Source: Prorocentrum cordatum (lineage: Eukaryota; Sar; Dinophyceae; Prorocentrales; Prorocentraceae). From it: a stretch of DNA of 64,000 nucleotides. Of the stretch, positions 52,485 to 63,654 are shown piece by piece. The notes below the pieces were generated by a model. The model made no database searches. It saw only the letters and a program-made list of their open reading frames with translations, and had not been told where the DNA came from. The stretch is from assembly GCA_963575745.1 (NCBI GenBank), contig CAUYUJ010003025.1, positions 62,001 through 126,000 of the forward strand. The letters run 5' to 3'. Position numbers and translations under genes: made by a program. The stretch's first letter is position 1; each line of letters begins with the position of its first letter.

Positions 52485-53487
52485 TCAGTTGACGGGCTCG
52501 AAGCGGAGCGCAGGTGCGGCATCCTGCTTCGTTCTGTTCTGCCAATGCGCAAGTGCCGCCAACGCCTGATCCAGGTGCGTGTCAGTTCCCTTTGATGCCG
52601 CTGCGATGTCTGCCGCACCAATCATATTTATCGGGAAGAGAATCGCCTTGGAGATATCGGCCATGAAATTGCTCATACTCGCGCCCGCAGGTGCGAAGCA
52701 CCCAATGGGAGTGACCGTGCTCTCGTTGTTCTGCCTCCTCTCGAGCGCCGCTCAGGCACAAACAGCACGATGGTAGCTCTGCAAGAATATGCCTGGCTCC
52801 GACGTGTCGCCCATGAATCCCTGGCTTCCACTTCGAACTTCAAGTCGCTCATTCGCTGCGCCGAGGATGACTGTGAGCATCTTGCGATGTGAACGTGTGA
52901 TGCGAGTGGCGAAGTGGAGGTAATTTTCTGCAACATCCTTGTCATCGGCAGGCGATCATGCAGTCCTTGTTCCAGTTGAGATTTGTCGCCGCAAGCGAAG
53001 GCGTGCGTCGCGTCGTCGCTCTTTTGCAGCATCGGCTGGCCACTGTGGGCGCCCTTCTATGCCAGTCTTCGTCGCGATCATCAGGTGCTCTCGCCTCCGA
53101 TCTCTGCGCGCAGACGCCCGCGTCCTGCCTGTAGGGGCCTCCACGGTCTAGCTGGCCCCGGACATATGGTCTCCATCACGGGCACATCCCATGATGCAGT
53201 CGTCGTCCCGCAGGTCCAGGCTTGTCATTCTTCTGATCTGGCGCGAACCCATCATCTGATAGGGAGGCCTGGACGGCGAGCTCCACGGCGCGGCTCACAT
53301 GCATGGCCAATATGAATAATCGGTATGCCGCATCACCATGTTTGCCCAAGTGGTGGGGTTGGTTCTTCTTGTGCGGTCAGGGGCCGTCGGATTCTCGCTC
53401 CAAATAGCTTCAAGTCGGGCCCCCTGTCTTACGGGTTTTTCCCAGTACTCGTTGGGGATGCTTATCCACGTTGGGCCGAGAAGCATC
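52485..53487 (-). pseudogene. unknown protein remnant, minus strand, frameshifted
   Basis: Successive minus-strand segments have protein-like composition in different frames. They are LLGPTWISIPNEYWEKPVR (53480-53300), ASHVHIARCSQSSSAQRMSD with LKFEVEARDSWATRRSQAYS (about 52950-52770), then RQNNESTVTPIGCFAPAGAS running into MSNFMADISKAILFPINMIG (about 52735-52600) and LDQALAALAHWQNRTK, ending at 52485. The joins need at least two frame changes. Not recognised. Confidence 0.3.
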
Positions 53488-53640
53488 TTAAAGACCTACG
53501 CGGGGGCCGACCACACCGGTGAGAAACGACCAAGTTTTGACGGGTGGCCTTCGCCGTCATCGCGAAGTTTTGTTGTGTTTTCTTACGTATCTCGGCGGTG
53601 GCGTCGTTCTTGTCGGGACGCGCGCATTCATCAATGTTCC

Positions 53641-54990
53641 TCAGCTGCTCATGGTGCTCGCGCGAGACCGCGGAGCGGCGGCAGCTCCAAGACCTTCGCC
53701 CACGCTGCTGCCGACGGCGAGAAGGACGGGCTGGCGCGGTAGCTCCTGACAGGGAATGGGCATCGGCATCAAGAACAGGAGCCTCCTGTTCTTGATGCCG
53801 ATGCCCATTCCTGGCAGGGCCTTCGAGAGCCGAGGGACAGCCGCCATGTCGCTAGATCGCAATACTAGCGCCAGCTCCCGCTCGGTAATCTCCTTCCTTT
53901 CCTGGAAGAAGCGACGGCAGTGAGACTTCAGCACCTTCGAGTGCGCTTTGATCGTCAGGGTGAGCGTCGCCGTCTCAGACGTGGTGGTTGCGTTCTCCGC
54001 AAAGTCCTGCGCCGTCACCTGCCTGGGCATCTGCCTCTGCGCCTTCAGCATTTTCCACTTCTCCTGGTCCATCCGCTTCAGCTGGGCATTCCCCACCTCC
54101 GCTTGGGAAAAGTGGCGGACGCCGACGCTGCGGATCGTGGTCATCCGCAGGGCCGTGTGCCCCGTGGTCACCTCGCGACACTCCAGGATCTCAAACGACT
54201 GGCGATGTGTCTCCTACAGCTCCTGGATCTCCGACAAGAAGGCCTCCCGCCCGACGCCCGTGAGGGCCGCCTTGCTCAGCTTAGCACGGACCCGGCGCTC
54301 CTTCCGTGGCGTGAGGACCAGCGGCGGCATTATCTTAATTTTTAGCACGACGGGGGTGTGATCCAGGACTGCAGGCATGGAACGGTCCTCCTGGGCAGAC
54401 CTCTCCCATGTCTTGGCCCGCCTAACAAGCGGGCGGGCGCCCGCAGGGATGCGCGCGTAGTCGATCTGGCTGGCCCTGTTCGAGGCCTCGAACGCGTTGC
54501 CGCAGGGGAATAAAAGGTGTTGATCGCCACCGGCCCGACAGAGTCGAGCCACTCGTGGACTGCCGCCCCGCACGCGTTCTCATTCTCTGCCCCGTGCGGC
54601 CCCGCCGCCTCCGAGTCCACCTCAGGACAGGGCCCTGAGTTGAGATCCATGCAGACCACGGGCGTGAAGCGCTGCGGGATCTTAAGGTACTCCGGTTTGG
54701 CCCACTTCAGCAGCTGCTCGCACGCGTCCCTGTAGACGTTGAAATTGCCCTCTCGATTCGGCTTCGGCGGAAAAGAGAGTACCATCATCGCGATCATCAC
54801 GTGGCCCGAGCTGAAGTACACCAAGCCTCAGCGCCCGCTGAGACCAGCTGGCGGCGTAATTATTATCCGAATTGCTTTCTTCGCGAGCCAGGTCTTGTTG
54901 ACCATCGCTGCGCGGCCACGGTCCTTCGTGACGAGGCGGCCGCGCTCCCACCCGAACAGGATCGTTTGGTGGCTGATGGCGCTGGCGGCG
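53641..54990 (-). pseudogene. LINE-type EEP endonuclease remnant, minus strand
   Basis: Read right to left: WERGRLVTKDRGRAAMVNKT, a TGA near 54832, VYFSSGHVMIAMMVLSFPPK, then VVCMDLNSGPCPE (Asp-Asn motif, about 54650). In another frame come ASQIDYARIPAG and LDHTPVVLKIKI (D-Y and D-H motifs, about 54470-54340). A helical basic region follows (KWKMLKAQRQMPRQVTAQ, about 54060), then ERKEITERELALVLRSSD. The motif order fits an endonuclease of a non-LTR element. No RT follows; the reading ends at the palindrome at 53753. Confidence 0.5.
53753..53811. repeat. perfect 28-bp inverted duplication with 3-base spacer
   Basis: Left arm 53753-53780 (GGAATGGGCATCGG...ACAGGA), spacer GCC, right arm 53784-53811 is its exact reverse complement. 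It lies at the downstream (3') end of the minus-strand endonuclease remnant. It could form a near-perfect hairpin in RNA or single-stranded DNA. Confidence 0.95.
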
Positions 54991-55359
54991 TGGTGCAGCT
55001 CTCCTTGCTACGCTCGAGCTCCCGTGCCAGGTCGCCCAATCATTTCATCACTTCTGAGCTGAGAAGAAACTGCGTCCAGTCTGTGCGAGCTCCCCAACGC
55101 ATGGGGGTTCCAGAGGCCGTGGAAGCTCCGCCGCTCGCTCTGCGCATTGCTTAGGGCCAACTGCAGCGCGAAGAGGAGCACAATCCTGATCATGCCCACC
55201 AGGCCGCCCGAGCCACAGCGTGCCCGCCTCCCCTCCCCAACAGCCAGGGGGCGGCACTCCGGCAATCAGCGCCCGCGCCAGGCCACGGCTGCCCCCATCG
55301 CGACGGGGCGTTCCTCGGGGAGGCCGCCTCTGGATGGGGTGGCCTCGGCCGCGTCGGCG

Positions 55360-56040
55360 GCTGGAGGAGGAGGAGGAAAAGGAGGAGGACCAGTGCAAAC
55401 CCAAGCTCCCTCTTCATAGGCCCCTACAACGGCTCATTTCCATTGAGGGAACTGCCTCGTTGGGAGACAACCGTTTGAAGACCCTGAAACATACCAAAAC
55501 ATTGTTCTCGGGATTCCAGCGCCACGGATCAACCTGACTGCTGCGTATTGACGATCCTGAATCTTGCCAGAAAGCCGTTCTTGGGACTTCAATTCCGCGA
55601 ATCAGCGTAGCTGTTGTGCCCGCATGCTCCTGAATCCTTCCAACACACCTTTTCTGGTATCTTGATCATGGAAATCCGCGGAACTATAGCAAATTCTATA
55701 AACGAATGTGCACAGAGCTTAGCGAAGGCCACAGTTTGAAAAGGAACCGCCCTCAATCTGTGGAGCTCGTTCAAGTTGTTAAACACGAATGCGCGCGGCG
55801 TTAAGGCGAAAACTATATTTTGAAAACGGCTCGCCTTAATACGGGAAGCTCGTGCATATCTTCAAAACGAAGGTGCGCGGCGCTAAGGCGAGAGCCACAT
55901 TTTGGAAACGGGTTGCCCTCACTCCGTAACATTTTTGCAAATGTTTAAAACGAATGTGCGCGGCTCTGAGGCGAGAGCCACATGTTGAAAACCACCCGCC
56001 CTCCATTTGTAAAGCTGCTGCCACTGTTAAAGCTTCAGAG
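55360..56040. repeat. composite satellite unit 1
   Basis: GGAGGA run (55362-55390), a linker with GAACTGCCTCGTTGGGAGACA, an ATCCTGAATC...TTCTTGGGA segment, then about four copies of an 80-88-bp repeat with GCGCGGCGCTAAGGCGAGAG, CCACATTTTGAAAAC and CGCCCTCCAT. No gene. Confidence 0.75.
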
Positions 56041-56129
56041 TCATAAATGGTGAGGACGTCTCAGGCGAAACGCCCAGCACGCCCTAAAAGCTGGCCTTGG
56101 GGTGCGACAGGGGATACGTTATTTGTAAG

Positions 56130-57190
56130 GAAAAGGAGTGGAGGAGGAGGTGGAGGAGGAGGAGGTGGAGGAGGAGGAGGAAAACAAAGGAAAAGGATAC
56201 GTGGGGAGGAGGAGGACGAGGAGGAGGAGAAGGAGGAGGAGGGACAGAAGGAGGATGAGGAGGAGCAAGAGGACCAGCGTAAACCGTAAACTCAATACAC
56301 ATCACCGATGTTGCAATCAACCCTCCTTCCAAACTCCTTCATAATAGGCACCCGACAAGAATTTATTCATTGCTGGAACTGCCCCGTTGGAAGACAGTTG
56401 TCTCATAATCACCACTCATGCCCACACACCATTCCCGGGACGTCAACGCTGCGAAATTACGTGGCTGTTGCGTCCTCGCGATCCTGAATTGAGACAGAAC
56501 GCCATTTCTTGGATTTCAACATCTGTTCGAAGATCCTTGTGAGCAGAACCTCCCGCAAAGAGGAGTGTTCGAATATCCTTGTGTATAGCACTGTGTACAT
56601 TGTTTGTCTTATGTCCGCACCCGTACCATAGCATTCTGGGCTCAGCAGGCGTAGCTAGAACAGTCCCCATCAACATCGCGAGTCTACATGGCTCATGCTC
56701 CTTGGCGATCCCTAGTCGTGCTGGAACAACTCCTGCGGCGTCAAGCATGCACATGTTCGAACGTGATGGAAACTTGTAAACACAATGCGCGCGACGCTGA
56801 AGCGAAAACCACATTTTGAAAACCACCCGCCCTCCGTTTGTGAGACCCTTGCGTACTTTGAAACGACATGAGCGAGGCGCTAAGGCGAGAGTCACGTTTT
56901 GAAAATCACCCGCCCTCCACCCGTGAAGTTGTTCCAGACTTTTCAGACGAACGCGCGCGGCGTTAAGGCGAGAACCATATTTGAAAACCACCCGCACTCC
57001 ATCCGTGAAGCTCCTGCAAACCTTTAAGACGAATGTGCGCTTTGCTAAATCGAGAGCCTCATGTTGAACACCACCCGCCCTCCATGCGTGAGAGATTCTT
57101 GCGGTTTGTTAAGATGAATGCGCGCGGCTCTAAGGCGAGCCACGTTTTGAAAACCACCCGCCCACCATCAGAGAACTCAAGCTGTTTTGG
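56130..57190. repeat. composite satellite unit 2
   Basis: Same order as unit 1: GGAGGA run (56136-56260), linker with GAACTGCCCCGTTGGAAGACA, ATCCTGAATTG...TTCTTGGATTT, an extra 250-base insert (about 56520-56770), then five copies of the 79-84-bp repeat at about 56780-57180. Confidence 0.75.
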
Positions 57191-57309
57191 CTCGAACTCT
57201 TTTCAGGAGATTTCGGCCACTTGCCCTGGCTGTACCATTTGTTGTGCTAGCTCGAGAGCCGCCCATCGGCGGTTAACGAGGGTCAGATCACTTCCAAAGG
57301 CTACGTTCC

Positions 57310-58365
57310 ATGGCCCCCAGCAAGGACCTGCTTCCGCGCTGGACCTGTCAGAGTTGTGGTTGCAAGCGTAACTTGGGGCGCTGGCGGCATTGCAAGCATT
57401 GTCACGGCCCTCGCCGCGATGTCTCGCCCGTTGAAGGTGGCCAGGCCCCTCGTGGGCAGTGGGCTTGGGGCGCTCCAGGCTCGCCTTCGGACCACCACCG
57501 CCACTGGGGCCAGCAGACGGAGCGCGGCGGGAATGGCCACGACTGGAGCGGCAGCTGGGGGGGAGCTGGGTGGAAAGGCTACGTGCCCCCTCCGCCATTG
57601 CCGTTGTCTGGTGGCCCTCCTGGTGCTGCGCCTCCCCCTCCTGGCGGCGCGCTGCCAGTCCGTCCAGGGCCGCAGTTCATGTCCTCCAACGCCCCGACGC
57701 TGCTGCCCAAGCTCGCCGCCACTGTGTCCCTCGGCGATATCCAGCAGACTATCGAGGCACTCAACAAGATCGGCGACGCCGACGGGGCCAAGGGCTACCA
57801 GATGGTGCTGGAGCAAAGGAAGGCTCAGGCGGCCAGCGCCGCCCAGGAGCCGACGCTCCAGCAGCACGTTTCCAACGCCTTCAACTCAGTCCGCAGTTCG
57901 GAGGCGAAGCTCCCCAAAGCGGCCCCGCATCACCAGCGACTTCAATCGCAGCTTCAGTCACAGCTCGACCGGGTGCAGAAAGTCACTGGAGAGTTGGACG
58001 CTGCGGAGTCGGAGCATACAAGGTTGGTTCGCATTCTCAATGAGAAAACGGGTGGATCGGTTCCACCACCGTCGGTCATCAGCATCGACGACATGATTTC
58101 TAGAGCTGCCACGGAGTTGGCTATCTCTTTGGGATCGCTTGCTGGAGATCTTTCAGACGAGTATGAGGTTGACGAGATCACACAGAAGGAGGCCAAGCCG
58201 CGTTTGGAGAACCTTCAGTCGGAGATTCGCGCAGCGGTTGCCAATCTTTTCGGCGAGGCGTCGGAAAAGGTCAAGGCCTTCAAGTCAGAACGTTCGGAGG
58301 TCATCAATCGTCTTCAGAAGAAGCGTCGAGCAGGGGGGTCAGGGGGCCCAGTTGTCGCCCCTGGA
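57310..58365 (+). CDS. LINE ORF1 with RanBP2-type zinc finger and coiled coil
   Basis: ATG at 57310. Residues 11-31 read WTCQSCGCKRNLGRWRHCKHC: Trp-x-Cys-x2-Cys-x4-Asn-x6-Cys-x2-Cys, one residue longer than the RanBP2 zinc-finger consensus and thus a likely RNA-binding ribbon. A Gly/Pro-rich linker follows (residues 40-120). Residues about 135-330 are largely helical (QQTIEALNKIGDADGAKG, LQSQLQSQLDRVQKVTGELD). The frame stays open into a GT repeat from about 58370 (Val-Cys runs), which is an expansion, so the original C-terminus is probably near 58365. Confidence 0.7.
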
Positions 58366-58367
58366 GG

Positions 58368-58450
<83 letters not shown>

Positions 58451-58558
58451 TGTGTTGTGTGTGTGTGTGTGTGTGGTGTGTGTGTGTGCGTGCGTGTGCG
58501 TGTGTGGTGGCGGTGGTGGTGGTGGTGGTGGTGGTGGGGGGGGGGGGGGGGGGGGGGG
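58366..58558 (+). repeat. (GT)n, (GGT)n and G-run
   Basis: About 130 bases of GT with a few GGT/TTG breaks, then GGT units and a 20-plus G-run. It sits at the ORF1/ORF2 boundary of LINE-3rd; 58559-58890 is a short linker without a recognised motif. Confidence 0.95.
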
Positions 58559-58889
58559 GCCTTGCGGACGCAGGTGGGCGCGGCGAACCTCCTGCTCCTG
58601 AGAGCGGCAGCGGTCCAGACAGGTCCAGGCAGGTGCGAAGGCGCCGCGAGCGCCTAACGGCCCGCAGGCGCCCGAGGGGGGGGTGCTTTTGTTCCCAGGT
58701 TTCACGTACTTCGGCCTAGGGCCAACTATAAATTCGTTTTGGTCTGAGCTCACCTGGACTAGGATCTTGGTTCAGGATCTCTTGGGATCGTCTCGGTTAG
58801 GCACCCAGGCCCTGGGGTCGAGCACCCCCTCCTCTCCTTCGGACCCCCCCCCCTCCTTCTCGCCAGGATCCGTCCTCCTCTTTAGCCCT

Positions 58890-59800
58890 GAGTTTTGAAA
58901 CGGCCAACGTTTCTGGGGGACTGGTCATTTCTGCCCATGTTGTGCTTATGCAAGAGCGCCGCATTCTGGCGGGAGGGGGTCCACAAAGCTAGTGCCTGGT
59001 CGACTCGGCGAGGTTGGCGAGGCATTTGGGGCCCTGCGGCCCCTGGGGAAGGTTCTGGGAGCACTGGCGGGGTGGCGATCTTCGCGAGAGACTTCCTGGG
59101 CCTCCACCTCAATCCTGCTCAAGGGACCCAAGAATCTAGGGTGATCTCGGGTATCGTGGGCATCCCAGGTGGCACTGAATTCTGTGTTACCTCGGTCTAC
59201 CATTATGACAGCAGCGGTTTCGACTCCAAGAATCAGCATCTCCTGTCCGACGCGGATATGGCTGCTTCCAGTTCATGCTTACCGTGGCTCATCGGCGGTG
59301 ATTTCAACAACTCCCCGAGTGATTTTCACGAGCATAGTTTTCACCAGCAGAGTGGGGGCATTATTTTGTTTCCAGATTGTTCGGGTACCTGCCTCACCAC
59401 GGGAGGGATGAGGATGAACGGTTACTTGATGGCCAGTCCTGGGCTAAGTTCCGCCGCCCAGGTTTTGGATCGCATCTCCGATGCTGATCTCTCGCCCCAT
59501 TGGCCCGTTCGGCTCACTCTCTTCCTTCAGTTCGGCAAATTGAGAGCCCTCAATTTGAAGCGACCCGCTCGGTTCCCCGCCGTTCGGATGATCGGTCCTC
59601 TGCGTGAAGCCCCTGACTACCATTCCACTCAGGCGCGGATCGCGGAGGCTCTTGAGGCGGCTCATCGCGGCGACGGCCCCGCCGCCCAGTCACTCCCCAC
59701 CTCGCCCTACCAACTCTGGGCGGACCTGGCGGAAAAAGAGATTGCGGAAGCGGCGGGAGTTGATCTGAAGGACCCTGGTTCCCCTGGGCCCCCCCCCCGT
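58890..59800 (+). pseudogene. LINE-3rd endonuclease domain
   Basis: The catalytic Glu is in VLMQERRI (58942-58962) in one frame. The rest is in the frame of 58895: GGVAIFARDFLGLHL, FCVTSVYHYD, WLIGGDFNNSPSD (Asp-Asn, about 59285-59320) and SPHWPVRLTL in the place of the final SDHxPV (Asp to Pro). One frame change near 58970. Confidence 0.7.
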
Positions 59801-59802
59801 CT

Positions 59803-62100
59803 TTGGTTTGGTCCTCGGTCGCGGCGAAAGACGCGAGGCCTTCCAGACACCCGGAGCTGCTCTCCATCCGATGGCTTTGGAAGGCCACGGGCATGCTTGA
59901 GTCTGCCATTCAGCACCCCGATCAGGACGGCCTCTCGAACGCCATTGCCTACGGGTTTTCGATCCCCCTGGCTGTCAGCCAGCGCGCGGGAGACTACGAG
60001 CATCTCTTCCGTGAGTTGTTGAACTGGTGTCATCGCTCCGCTGACACTATCAACGCCCTTCGGAAAGGATTAGAGTGCGGCATCAGTGTTTTTCGGTCCA
60101 CCGTCCGCGAGGCCCTGGATTCGGTCCTCAAGAGGAATCGGCAGGGGGCTTCGCAAGGATGGAGGAGTCGGCTTTTGAAAGGGGTTGGCCAACGAGGGCG
60201 AAACGCTCACCTGGATTCTCAGGCCCCCACCCCCTGGCACCCTACCACCGTGCTCTCTTGCGACGGCAGGGTGGTGAGTGATCCCTTAAGCATCATGCAA
60301 TTCGAAACTTCCAGGTACAAAAAGCCGTGGAGAACTACCCCCTCCCCCACCCCTACCCCTGCGGTGGTTGCCCCCGCCCCTCCCTTGCCGCCACTCGAGC
60401 TGTATGCGGTTCGAAATCTGTGCCTTCGGCACAAAGAGCGCTCGGCGGTGGCCTCTGACGGGTTCCACATCAGACGCATAGGGTGGTTGTCGGATCAAGG
60501 GTTGAACGCCTTGCTGTCCATTTTTTTCAGGTCATGGAAACCTCTGGGCTTCTTCCCGCGCAGATTGCGGTCGTTCTGATGTATCCCATTCCCAAGGTCC
60601 CCGTGGATGTCCGTCCGATAGGTGTGTTTTGTGCCCCTTACCGTGTTTGGGCAAAGGCCAGAAGGCCGATTGTCAACGATTGGGAGGAGCGGAACGCTCG
60701 ACCTTGTTTTGTTGCGGGAAGCTTCACGGGCGCTGGGGATACCGCGTGGCGTCAGCTGCTTCGAGCCGAGGGTGAAGTTGCTAGAGATCATACGTCAGGC
60801 AATCTGCTTTGGGATTTCGTCAAGTACTACGAAACCCTTCCCCTCGGTCAGTTGCAGCAGAGGTGCCACCAGCACGATTTTCCTTTGGCAGTCAGCAGAG
60901 TTGCCATTGCAGCTTGCGCGTCGGCCAGGCATGTGTGTAGCCAGGCGATGATATCCGAAGCTCTTTTCGCTCAGCTTGGGGTTTGTAGCTGGCTGCAGTG
61001 TGGCTACCACTATGATACGTCTCAACAGTATGGGCCCTCTGGGTAATATCGCCTGGAGTCCGCATGTGGATTTCAAGCTGTACATCGACAATAGTAGTAT
61101 TGCTGCGGTGGGTACCCACCAAGAAGTTGTATCAGGAGTTGTTGAAGGAGCTCGAGTCCTTCAGAGTGCTACCGCAGAGATCGGAGCCACTCTCGGCCGA
61201 CAAGGCCATCCTTATCTGCAGCTCCAAGGCCGTCGGCTTGGAGGTCCAGGACTCTCTTGGGATCGAATTTTCAGGACCCCTAGTTAATTCAGGTGTTAAC
61301 TTAGGAGTCGACGATACCCAGGGGACCTCTTTCCGTCTTCAGGGGAAAAACGCCAGGACCAAGCGTAGGCTGGCCGAGGGTAACGCGAGAAGCCGACGGC
61401 TGGGCAAGTTCGGTCGAATTTTGAGCAGGCAGCGCCTCCGCCGTCTCTGGGTCGCGGGTCCTCTGCCTGTCGCCACGTGCGGATCCGAGTGTTATGGGCT
61501 CTCCCCCACGGAAGTTCTCGGGCTCAGACGCAGCCTGGCTCGCCTCATCAAGCTCTCTTGTAGCGGTAGATCGCTTTCGGCCCTGATGCTCTTGGAAAGC
61601 GACCCCGCCTGGCAAGTGCAAGTCTCTGTCATCAGCAGGTGGCATCGTGAGCTTTGGGCCTCCTCTAGTAATCTCCACGCTGTCGCGTTCCCGATCCCCT
61701 TGCTGCGAAACTGGTGGGGAAGTGTCTGGGCCCGCCCCCCGCGTACTTGGAGAGGGGTGAGGGGCCCCCCGTCGGGGATGCACCTGACCCTTGTGGGTCT
61801 TGGTTGGGGGGGGGGGGGCCTGAGTTCAACAGGCTGATTGACGATCTCGGGACATCTCACGAGCTGTTATTCACCTCTCCCGCCCTCCTTAGGAAACGCC
61901 TTCGAGCTGCGGTCCTTAGGAGACTCGAGCGCTACCTGGCGCACAAGTACTGTTTCGGGCATGGCCGCCTCTGCTACGATGCGGTCTCCTCCTTCTTGGC
62001 CTCCTCCAAGTTTACTCCCCTCCAAGAAGGGATGCTGAGGAGCTGTGCGTGCGACGGTATTTGGACTCGAATGAAGGCCCGTGGCTGCGGGCATCAGTTT
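59803..62100 (+). pseudogene. LINE-3rd reverse transcriptase, multiply frameshifted
   Basis: RT segments occur in successive frames: SAVASDGFHIRRIGWLSDQ (about 60440), PAQIAVVLMYPIPKVPVDVRP and VFCAPYRVWAKARRPIV (60560-60680). Motif A LLWDFVKYYE follows, with its Asp at 60813-60815. Motif C reads KLYIDNSSI (61081-61092 is Tyr-Ile-Asp-Asn), the second catalytic Asp replaced by Asn. The thumb and connection are in the frame of 61064 (RRLGKFGRILSRQRLRRLW), then the frame of 61714. At least four indels. Confidence 0.75.
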
Positions 62101-63569
62101 CCTGCTGAATGCGAGCTCTGCGGCGCGCCCACCGACTCGATGTTCCACCGCCTGTGGATGCGTCCGAAGTTGCAAGCTCTCCGTTCCGAGTTGGTTGGCC
62201 CGGAACTCCTAGATTCCTTGTTCGATTGCGTTACTTCGTCGGACAAGTTGTTTGTGGTTACCCATGGGGCTCTCCCTCACCCTGGCGACCTTCACCCTCC
62301 TCCTCGACATATGGACGACGATGAGCTTAACATCACCTGGCATTCGGACCCCCCCCCCAGCCAGAATCGTTTGAAGGCGCGGTGTTCGTTGGCGGCTCGT
62401 GTTCGAGAAGAGTCATTAAGGAGCTGTCCAGAGCCTCCTGGGGAGTCGCCCTGTACAGTCCCGACCAGGAGCTGCTTGCCACAGCCTCGGGGCCCGTCTG
62501 GGCCCACCTCCCTCAGACGCCCCAGGCTGGTGAGTTTTGTGCCTTTTTGGCGGGGGTCCAATTGATATCGGGTCCCTCGTCTATTGTTCCCGACTGCGAG
62601 AATGTAGTTAAACTTTTTGGGGCCGACCGATCCAGGCAACTCAGTGATAAAGGCGTGTGTTCAGGACATCTGTTGCAAGCTAGGGCTGAGCCAGGATTTA
62701 AGCAGGTTTCGCTTGTTTCGCATGTCAGATCCCACCAATCGGTCGACGACGTTTCGATTTCCCCGCAGCTTCGTTTCTGGAGGGAAGGGAATGGCCAGGC
62801 TGATGCCCTGGCCAAGGCCGCACTCGCGAGGCACCCATCAGATTTGAAGCTAGAGGGACCGCTCACCACCGACATCAAGTTTGCTAGAGCTTATTGTACC
62901 CTGGCGATACACCTTCTCCCCCACTACGCTCCTCTGCGTGAGTATGGAGAAGTAGAGTACGTCCGCCCGCCTAAGCCAGTGAGAGCTGGCAAAGGGATGC
63001 ATGTCTGGCGACACTTTGGAACTTTTTGGAAGCGCCTGCCATGCCTCAAAGTGCGACGTTGCCCCTGGCCTCGTAAGCCCCCCTTGGAGGACTGCCCAGG
63101 CACGAGGGGGCTGCCTCTACAACGGATCAGCAGTTTAGGGCACTCCTGCATGGGTTTGGAATGTTCTGACGGGGCTACTTGTATCCTTTGTATTTCTTGT
63201 AAATCTTACTCTTCTCACGGGAGATTTAGAGGCTTGCTGGTCAACTGCCCGTCTCGCCCATCGCTCTTTGGAAGGAGGGTGTGGTCGGAGGTCTCCAAGG
63301 GGCGCCACCCCAAAAGACTTTCCGTCGGCGTCGACTGCCCGATCTCTAGCTCGGACTTATCCCGCCTGCCCCGAGGCCCCTGCAGGTACCTCCCTGCCCC
63401 CTCGGGGCCCCCGCAGGACACTGATTCTGAGGAGGAAGCCCGCCGGCAGGATATGGCCTCGGAGCTTCTTTTTGCTTTGCAGAAGCGAGATGCCCATCAA
63501 GAGCTGCGACGGGACAATCCCACTTTCTTGGCGAGGAGGCGCCAGGATCAGTCTGACAGTTCGGATTAG
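62101..63569 (+). CDS. LINE-3rd C-terminal CxxC/H motif, RNase H and tail
   Basis: CELCGAPTDSMFHRLWMRP (about 62110-62165) corresponds to CARCGQEPGAMFHRCWPCP of LINE-2nd. RNase H follows in the frame of 62382: FVGGSC (first Asp replaced by Gly), QAGEFCAFLAG (Glu kept), VPDCENVVKLF (Asp kept), SHVRSHQS and GNGQADALAKAAL (final Asp kept). A frame change around 62350-62380 joins the two. The tail of about 240 residues ends with an acidic/Arg-rich stretch (DTDSEEEARRQD) and a stop at 63569. Confidence 0.65.
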
Positions 63570-63654
63570 TTTATTTATTCAGGCTTTAGCCTTCTTTCTT
63601 CTTTGCAGCACGGCCCGATGCGACTGACCCTTCGGCAGGCATCCGTGCTCTACC

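Noticed and set aside
57183-57196. SL-like TTTTGGCTCGAA upstream of LINE-3rd ORF1
   Set aside because: Only a nine-base core matches the SL; insufficient in a window of this size.
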